From: Ulota crispa
Taxonomy: Eukaryota; Streptophyta; Bryopsida; Orthotrichales; Orthotrichaceae
Reading direction: 5' to 3'
Length of the DNA stretch: 64,000 bases
Assembly: GCA_963920765.1 (NCBI GenBank)
Contig: OY987250.1
Span: 12,640,409 to 12,704,408, forward strand
Below, in pieces: positions 56,550 through 64,000 of this stretch (position 1 is its first letter; each line of letters opens with the position of its first letter). Under the pieces are notes generated by a model. The model ran no database searches. It worked only from the letters and a program-made list of their open reading frames with translations, and was not told the DNA's origin. A program made the position numbers and the translations under genes.

Positions 56550-57151
56550 TAGCTGTTTCTCATTGGAGAAGTGAGACTTGGGGTGGCAGTGTTTCGTTCA
56601 ACATATCTTTTGTGCAGATTTGCCACTTAATCGGCACTTTCAACCCTGGAATCTTGAGCTGGGTGGTATCTCAAAGCACGTGCTTGTGACGATGTTTTCG
56701 ATAGCATTTCTTTGAAAATTAGCTTAACAATCTGATGAAGAGTACTAGGGTATGTGAATATCTGTTTGCTTCATCCTGGAGTACTGAGTAGAAAGTGATG
56801 TTTTTCTTCCTCGTCGATTGAGTATAAAGCAAGCATTCTACCAGCAGACATTCTCTTAATAACTCTCAACAGTGATCCCTTCGGATTCTATTGTTTCTTT
56901 GAAGGCTGCAGGATGAGTGATTTGCTGATAGCTCTCTCGACATGGCAAGGTGGGGGCATCCGTAAGGCACCCTTCCAAGTGCTGATCCGGATCTTCAAAA
57001 GCATTTTTCAGTCATTTCAGTCAATTTTCCTTGCAAGACAAATAGAAGCTACATCTGATTCATTTTGATCCCTTTTACCAAACTCTTATTGAATCAAAGA
57101 ATGAATTTTGAAGTTGTCGTTGGGGGTCCACCAAAGAATTCCCGTCCTAAG
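56550..57151. other. Gene-free spacer downstream of HSDH
   Basis: No gene or clear element recognised. Confidence 0.35.
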
Positions 57152-57513
57152 GGCCGCTTCACACCATGACCGGCCAAGTCGAGAGGCCATCAAACTGAGT
57201 GGCTAAACTTTGCTAAGAGGCCAAGAAAATCTGCTGAAAATAGACAATAAATGCTGTAACTAACAGCAATAAAAGTTGAAATTAATGACCTCTCGCTCAT
57301 CGTTTGGGTCTCCATTTTTGCTAAACCCAAACTTCCCTTTAAGAAACCGTCAAACTTGAATGATAAAGTGCTACCATGTAGGCAAATGGGGATGACAGTT
57401 TTTGGAGTTTGGCCTCTAGTGTGAAGGGTTGAGCGGCCGGATTTTCAGTTTTGTGCAATCTGATTGGTGCAAACCAACAACCTCTCGACCTTTGGCCATA
57501 GTGTGAAGCTGCC
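57152..57513. mobile_element. Inverted-repeat MITE, family G
   Basis: About 362 bp. Ends GGCCGCTTCACACCATGACC and, inverted, GGCAGCTTCACACTATGGCC; the pairing continues through GTCGAGAGG on both sides. Noncoding; target duplication unclear. Confidence 0.65.
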
Positions 57514-57599
57514 ATAAATTGTACACCTTTGGTAGATCAGAAGTTCTAAAATACGTCTCAAATGCTCATAATATCACATAACAACACTTCTGTGTTCTA

Positions 57600-58235
57600 A
57601 GGAAAAAAAGGGTATCTTTATTTGGGTACGAGTCCTGATCCCATTTTGCTACCGCGAAACAGTCTCAAAACTCGTCTATTGTGGTGGTGTGGGATTCAAA
57701 TTGGGGATTTTGAAAAACAAAAAGGAGGAAAGTTTATTAAAGAATGAGGTTGCCCCATTTAGCATAGCAGAGGTAAATGCGATGTTTCCATTTAGCATAG
57801 ATAACCCCATCTAGCATAGGTAACCCCATTTAGCATTTTTTTTTGTAGAAATTCAACTTGCAATTTTTAGTAGAAATTTCACTTTTAAAAAAAGTTTGGT
57901 ATTATATCAATTTAGATAGCTGAATTTAAATAAGTCTAATATAAATTTCCTAATAAATTGAGCAAATTTTGATGATCATTTGAATTTAAGTTAGTAGAAA
58001 GAAATATATGTTGTTCATAAAAAGAACACAAAGAAGTTCAGTTTTTTTTTAAACAAATTAAAAATATCCAATGAGGCATTTTTAAATTTAAATAAATAAA
58101 ATAGAAATAGAAAAATGCTCTCCACCCTTGAAGAACATAGAATTTCAATTTCAAAATCAAAATTAATAAAATCTCCAATGTGGTTCAATCTATTTCTTAA
58201 ATTCAAATCAATTTGCCTCTTCATCTCTCCCTCCC
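57600..58235. repeat. Long direct repeat Y, copy 1
   Basis: Shares order and landmarks with 61886-62390: ATCCCATTTTG, ATTGTGGTGGTGTGGGA, GAAAAACAAAAAGGA, ACCCCATTTAGCAT, CCAATGAGGCAT and TTTGCCTCTTCATCTCTCCC. Noncoding. Copy 1 has an extra TAGCATAGRTAACCCCATY duplication. Confidence 0.75.
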
Positions 58236-59934
58236 ACTAGAAGAAAATGTTCGTAAATCTAACTGATAGCAAATGACTTAGTGTCCTAAAGGACTGCACA
58301 ACAACAACAAAGCGACTCTAGTCATGGCTGAAGTTGTAGCAATTGTAGTGCACTTGTTTATTTGACTTGAGAGGTGAGGTCTGTTGTGTATATTTTAGAA
58401 TGAATGATTTTGGGTCCATGATCAGATGAAATCTTTACTGCCGTTAGAGCAATCTGATATCTTTGACTTAGAGTTGTATATGAGTCGTATGAATAAACGA
58501 CTTCTTTGTCTTTACTACTAAAGTAATTCTAGAAAACAACTATAAAACAACTCTTGATAGAATTAAATTAAAAAATTAATAAAATTCATATTTAGGCTAC
58601 CCGCGTTGCAGCTCCTAATACCATTCTTATTTTGGTTGGAAGATGTGCACATTAATGAGTGGTTTCTTACTTGTTCCATAGTCGTTGATTAGTACTAGAG
58701 TGCTACATCTAATTAGGGACTATCTTGATGCGGTTGTGTTGTATTGTAGATGCAATGCATTTCTTATTTTCAGTTGAACTATTTTGCCACTTGTAATATA
58801 TTTTTGAAGTTTTTATGTTCAAATTTGGTCATGAAAACAACTAGATCTTTGCCATTGTTAAATAACTACTCAATTGTAAATTGATTTGATATCAATTACA
58901 CAACAACTACAAGGCTAAGCTCCGACTTTACATTGACTAAACAACAACTACAAGAATATACATCGACTACTAAGCGACTACAAATTAACTTAGTTACTCC
59001 TTCAATTGTTGTGTATTTGTTATGTAGTTGTTCTAGTCTAGTTGTTTATTGCTTGTTCTTCTTCTTCTTAACCTATTCTCTTCAGTTGTTTAAAATGTCT
59101 GGAGTAGCTCATCTCATCAATGTTAGCATTGAATGCATTACATAGAGTGCCAATAACCAAATGTTTACTAATACTTTGCCCAAGTTAATAAGTCCTCTTT
59201 GGCGGAAAATTCAGTAGCACCTACTAGAGAATGTTTACAAAACAAGAAATGTCATGCTCTTCCTACTTCAATTCCAACTGACTATTTAAAAAGGGTGTAT
59301 TTTGGCTAGCTTACTAAACCTTAAGTTTAGCGGAACTTTAGTCATATTTTAGATTTACATGAGTCGTAGTGAGATCACTATAATATTTTCCAAGCATGTG
59401 CTAGTTGTAGCTTAGTTGTATTTGAGTCATAAATTCAATTATTATTATTACTATTATTAACAACAATTAAAAAGCTACAATTAAAACTCTTTGAAAGCTT
59501 AAAATTGTATGTTTCATAATAATAATAAATTTTTTCATAATATTTTTTAAAGATAGACAGAAATAAAAAAGATATGATTTGTTTTAAAAAAGAAAATTAA
59601 CCCATTCAAATATTAGAAGTTAGAATTTTAAAGTTTGCAAAAAACTTGTTATGAATGCGTTACAATTTGGATTTTAGCATGTAAATAGTCCATTTTGAGA
59701 CAAATATGTGTTTTAGGGACATTTTTGATGTTAAATTTGCCAAAAAAAATTATTTAAGTTTTAATAGTAATCACCCATAAAATCAAGTTGTAGTTTTAGA
59801 GTCAGTTTAGATCCTTCATTTTGAGATTAGGGTTGGTAGTTTGTAGGGTGAAGATGCGACTACTACCTTTGAGTTTAGGGTTTAGCTTTGCAGACTTGGT
59901 TTGCTAGTTCCGTGCTCTTCTAAGGATTTGTTGA
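58236..59934. other. Gene-free AT-rich interior with CAACTACAA-type words
   Basis: No gene recognised. From about 58860 to 59050 the words ACAACTACAA, GACTACTAAGCGACTAC and their complements recur, an early part of the low-complexity pattern that dominates 60480-61260. Confidence 0.4.
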
Positions 59935-60190
59935 CATTATGCACTTGTCAAAGTTTGTTGGTTCTGTATTCTTCTCATGTTTGTTTGCTTTCTTGAGGTT
60001 CGTTTGCATTGCGATCTTCTTAGGTTTGTTTGTTCCACGTTTTTTTCAAGTTTACGCGCTCCGCGTTCTTCTTAGGTTTGCTTGCACCGCGCACTTGTCA
60101 AAGTTTGTTGGCTCTGTACTCTTCTCTAGATTTGTTGGCTATGTATTCTTTGCAAGTTTGCTTGTTCCGCACATTTATCAGGGTATTTTT
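59935..60190. repeat. Imperfect tandem repeat, unit about 30 bp
   Basis: Seven to eight variants of GCACTTGTCAAAGTTTGTTGG / GTTCTTCTTAGGTTTGCTTG. The overlapping open frames reading Phe/Leu/Val-rich peptides come from this repeat and are not a gene. Confidence 0.7.
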
Positions 60191-60479
60191 ACTCCAAGCA
60201 ATACCACATTGTAACTAAGTTTGATGTTATGCTTTCATTGTCTATATGGAATTGCAAGCGTGTGCACATAATGTTGAGTGGATACAAAAAACAATGTGTT
60301 ATAATTTGTGATTGCTAAGTAAGTAGTAGATCCACTATAAGTTTCTAATATACATGAAGCTTTTTGATTTGGTGTATACAATTGATATATAGTTTGAAGT
60401 AATTGTGTGTATTAATTATGAAATAAGTGTCGACTAAGTGACAACTAGGTGGCAACTCTTGGATTTCATGTGAAGTGTG

Positions 60480-61260
60480 ATTGAACTCAGATGCTAAAAA
60501 TGTACGACTCTAGTAAGATTCAATGACAAGTAAAATATGTTTGTAACAAATAGGATTTTATTATTGTGTAACTCATTAATTAGTACAATTGCACGACTCT
60601 CATATTACTCAGTGTTCACTGTGTTACTACTATGTCATGAATGTGTGACTATAAAATCAATTCTGCAATAACTATTTGTCTAATGAATTATGACTTTGTT
60701 GTTACTTAGTGGCCAATAAAATGTGACTCTAGTACAACTCAGTGGCCACTGAGGTAGTAATATAGCATGACCCATTGATCATCACTATATGACTTTGCAG
60801 TATTTAATTAACGACTAAACTATGATAGCACTATGACTATGCCATGACTTTGTAAACACTAGATTATCACTATGCCATGATTGAACAAGAACTGTTATAC
60901 AATTGTAAGATGATTAGGTAACCACTAAGCTACAACTTAACCACAACTCAACTATGACTCAACTACAACTTAACTACAACTCAACTACGATTCAACCACG
61001 TCTCAACTATGATTCAATTACAACTCAACCACAACTCAAGTATGACTCAATTACAACTAAATTACAACTCAACTACGACTCAACCACAATTCAAGTATGA
61101 TTCAATTACGACTAAATTACAACTCAACCACGACTCAATGGCCTCTCAACTACCACTCAACTACAATTCAATAATAACTACAAAATTACACTAATACAAC
61201 TCAAAGTACTCCCATAAATGACTTAGACAATTGAATTTTGACTAATCCGCAACTCAACTA
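60480..61260. repeat. GACT/ACAACTC low-complexity array
   Basis: Dense, irregular repetition of short words (CAACTCAACTAC, GACTCAACCAC, ATTACAACTC, TATGACTC). Most regular at 60925-61200, where words of 10-12 bp follow each other almost without interruption; upstream the same words are spaced by 10-25 bp. One strand is almost free of G in the core. Confidence 0.8.
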
Positions 61261-61663
61261 TAACTATCATTAGCACAATCATCTGAACATTATGTAATTT
61301 AGAGACAAAATAATTGTTAATAAATGTCCATAAAATTGCTCTCAACAAATAGGAACAGAACAACTGGAAGAAAGTGGGCCCTACCACAAGTTGTATTGCA
61401 GTTGTAACCGTACCCATGAATAGTCATATGTGAGTAGAGAATCTAGTATTTATCTGGGCAAAAATCTGACAGAGAGAAGTTAATACTATGTCAGTTGTGT
61501 CAGACGGATGAGAATTATCATATTGCTGGAATGTCCTAAACAACAAGTTTTCTAGAATTGGGACATGATTGCATAGTTGTATAGTTGTAAAAGAGTCGTT
61601 TGTATCCTAAACAACTAAAAAATGAGTCGTTTATTGAATTTTAATTTGCATGTTTTCTTCTAG

Positions 61664-61885
61664 TGTCCCCACCCCTTTGTAGTTGCATTTCAAATCCAAG
61701 TTGATCCAATGTTTAAGATGCCCTTCCACACCCAATACGCATGCCATTGTCCTTTCACCTTGCTCCTTGGGCCTCGTCCAATCACTAATTACCAAACTAG
61801 ACACACGAACACACACACAAATACACAAACACACAAACACAAAATACACTACAAAAAGCGGGCATATTTTATAAAAATAGACAAG
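61664..61885. repeat. Repeat X, copy 1
   Basis: Shares TTTGTAGTTGCATTTCAAATC, CCAATCACTAATTA, ACACAAACACAAAATACACTA and GGGCATATTTTATA-type blocks with 62391-62595. Contains a short (CACAAA)n run. Confidence 0.75.
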
Positions 61886-62390
61886 TCCTAATCCCATTTT
61901 GCGGTAAGACTTGTCTATCATGGTGGTGTGGGACTCAAGTTGGAGAATATTGAAAAACAAAAAGGAAGAAAACTAATTAAAGCGGGTAGCCCCATTTAGC
62001 ATAGTAGAGGTAAATGTGATGTTTCTATTTAGCATAGGCAACCCCATTTAGTAATCTTTTGTAGGAATTCATCTTGAAGCTTTTAGTAGAGATTTCATTT
62101 AAAAACAAATATTGGTACTAAATCAATTTAAATAACTGAATTAAAATAATTCTAAGATAAATTTTCTAATTAATTGAGCAAATTATGATGATCAATTGAA
62201 TTTAAGTTATTAAAAGGATATCTATGTCATTCATAAAAAGAGCACAAAGGAGTTCAATTTTTTTAAACAAAATAAAAAAATCCAATGAGACATAGAAAAA
62301 TGCTCCCCAATTTCAAAATTAATAAAATACCCAATGTGGTTCAATCCATTTCTTAAACTGAAATCAATTTGCCTCTTCATCTCTCCCTCT
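61886..62390. repeat. Long direct repeat Y, copy 2
   Basis: A slightly shorter relative of 57600-58235 in the same orientation, roughly 80-85% alike by eye, placed between the two X copies. Confidence 0.75.
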
Positions 62391-62595
62391 CCACCCCATT
62401 GTAGTTGAATTTGAAATCCAAGTTAGAAAAAGATCCAACGGGGTTCACCAAAAGATGCCCTCCCACACCAAACACCCATGTTATTATCCTTTCACTTTGC
62501 CCCTTGGCCCTCAGCCAATCACTAATTATCAAATCAGACACACACAAACACAAAATACACTATGGAAAGTGGGCATTTTTTTATAAGGATAGATT
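62391..62595. repeat. Repeat X, copy 2
   Basis: Direct partner of 61664-61885, so the local order is X-Y-X. Confidence 0.75.
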
Positions 62596-62716
62596 TAGGG
62601 GGCTTTGAAATGCTTTGAAGGCCTGACAATTTCTACTCTTGACTCTCTAACTTCTGTATTTCTTGTGCCCTTCTTATATTCTTACCTGAAAAGCACTTTT
62701 TTAGCACTAGTTAATA

Positions 62717-63519
62717 CTCCCTTTGTTCCTCTAAAAATGTCCAAAAAGCTTCCTTGCAAAGGACTAATTGTGTTTTTAGCCTTTGTGCTAGCTGCACATG
62801 CATTCTAGAATCAATACACCATCTATATATCAAATGTATGCAAAATTTCTAGTTTTGATGTTGTTGATCAAGCACCCAAATTCCATGCAAAAAGTACCTT
62901 CTCTATGCATAGTTTGTGAATGCTGCTAGTTCCTCATTATTTTAGTTTTTGTGCTAGTGACACATGCATTCTAGAATTAATATGTACCATCTACCAAATG
63001 TATGTAAATCTCTAGCTTTGATGTTGTCCTTTAAGCAACAAAATTCTATATAAAAAATACCATATTTGTGAATGTTGCCAGCTCCTCATTATTGATGATT
63101 TAAAAATAAGTAGCAACAATGGTACCTCATATGGGCAAGGCCAAGCTTGCTAGGAGAGGAATGCTCCTTAAGGATACCTTTCCATGGCGGGCTGGAGGGG
63201 TCTAGGCATGGACCTCAAGCCTCAAATTTTGCAAAAGTTAATTTACACGCCTAGACCTTCTGGACCCAAAATTGGAGCTTGCTTTCTAAACTATATGTTT
63301 GAATTTCAGATTTTTTATTCCATTTTGCCTGTGGATGTCAACCTGGATGGGCCTCCGGTTCCAATTACCCATGGCAAGGTACCCTAATTGCCTAACTTGT
63401 CCCCATGAGATCATTGAACATGACCAACGCTTTCTCAGCTTTTGGAATCAGCAAAAGGGAGCTTTTTAGTGGTACAAGAAATGTGTCTGAATTGGACGGT
63501 TTTAGAGGGACAGAGGGAG
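62717..63519. mobile_element. Stowaway-like element, both ends present, with nested insert
   Basis: An 803-bp element flanked by TA. Ends CTCCCTTTGTTCCTCTAAAA and, inverted, CTCCCTCTGTCCCTCTAAAA. The TA target and CTCCCTCYGT end are the marks of Stowaway (Tc1/mariner). The interior matches 14868-15351 except for about 260 extra bp, part of which is a nested element. Confidence 0.75.
63171..63385. mobile_element. Small MITE nested in the Stowaway-like element
   Basis: A 215-bp insert absent from the 14868 copy. Ends AGGATACCTTTCCATGG and CCATGGCAAGGTACCCT are inverse of each other with few mismatches. Confidence 0.6.
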
Positions 63520-64000
63520 TATGTCCTAATGATGACAGTACTTCAAATATGATATGGCCCTCTAGACACCATGACCAATAAGGGCAATGTGCCAGAAGTT
63601 AAGTTCTAAATTGAGACACATCCTATTGGCTTTGGACTAGAGGAGAGTAGGCTTTGCAGCGTGAGAAGCTGTTTGAGTTTGTACCTTACTTGAAAAGCAA
63701 GCCACTGCTACACAAACAGAGCCTCGTGTAACCTTGCAGCTTGGTTTTCAACAACAAGAGCTTTAACCTTACTCCGTTTATGTTTTACGTGTGCTCATTC
63801 GGACATAAACACCATGAGAGTTCAAAGTTACGTATTCCTCCAAAAAGTGCAGAAGTCAGAAGCTGTCAATCCAAGAATCTACATTAATACAAATCTTCAA
63901 TTTAAAACACCACAGTCCAGCGAATTTATAAACAGAATCTTCAGAGTTTGCTCGTATGGCTAGAAATGCTGCCTATGATGCAGGAACTTCAAATTAGACA
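63520..64000. other. Gene-free end of window
   Basis: No gene or element recognised; any gene here would continue beyond the window. Confidence 0.3.

Noticed and set aside
59939-60218. Overlapping Phe/Leu/Val-rich open frames of 60-90 codons
   Set aside because: They are direct translations of a 30-bp tandem repeat in two phases, without similarity or regulatory context.
57600-62390. A retrotransposon call for the pair of Y repeats
   Set aside because: No coding remnant, primer-binding site or target duplication was seen, and the second Y copy is set inside X repeats; kept only as a repeat pair.
1-64000. CRISPR arrays, operons and bacterial-type promoters
   Set aside because: The window is eukaryotic; the short tandem repeats have no spacer structure and the genes are spliced and separately transcribed.

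Overview
The window is nuclear DNA of a land plant. Every recognisable host gene is a spliced plant gene with GT-AG introns. The bifunctional aspartokinase-homoserine dehydrogenase with a plastid-type leader and the SEX4-type phosphoglucan phosphatase are diagnostic of the green lineage. Introns are moderate (about 0.1-2.1 kb) and intergenic DNA is AT-rich and full of small DNA transposons. A seed-free plant such as a bryophyte is possible, but the sequence alone does not settle this.

Layout: (1) 1-2380, a decayed hAT-type transposase. (2) 4506-14639 (+), a 13-exon SEX4/DSP4 glucan phosphatase; its intron 11 holds a small antisense ORF (11787-12071) that reads as a TFIIB-type zinc ribbon. (3) 15806-17572 (-), the ribosome-biogenesis protein NOP16, 4 exons, with a telomere-like minisatellite in intron 2 and a telo-box upstream. 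(4) 20456-29693 (-), a complete 18-exon aspartokinase-homoserine dehydrogenase (920 aa). (5) about 29.7-38.4 kb, gene-free and packed with MITEs. (6) 38430-39704 (-), an intronless fasciclin-like arabinogalactan protein. (7) about 40-51.6 kb, gene-free, with nested MITEs and a fold-back element. (8) 52979-56041 (+), a stand-alone homoserine dehydrogenase (382 aa) whose internal exon lengths match the homoserine dehydrogenase half of the bifunctional gene. (9) 56-64 kb, gene-free repeats, including two long direct repeats around an odd low-complexity interior.

Functionally, the two dehydrogenase genes point away from each other about 23 kb apart and serve the same pathway (aspartate to homoserine, leading to Thr, Met and Ile). 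The bifunctional enzyme has a plastid-type N-terminus and regulatory ACT region; the stand-alone one has neither. SEX4 acts in plastid starch breakdown, NOP16 in nucleolar 60S assembly, and the FLA at the cell surface. Coding exon coordinates were read by hand from splice signals, reading phase and family similarity. Most internal joins are firm; SEX4 exon 2 is the least certain.

Best candidates for something new: the antisense TFIIB zinc-ribbon mini-gene inside SEX4; the paired bifunctional and monofunctional homoserine dehydrogenases; a tandem duplication copying the AK-HSDH exon 1 tail and its splice donor; and a CACTA-like mini-element at the centre of a fold-back element. No tRNA, rRNA or CRISPR array was recognised.
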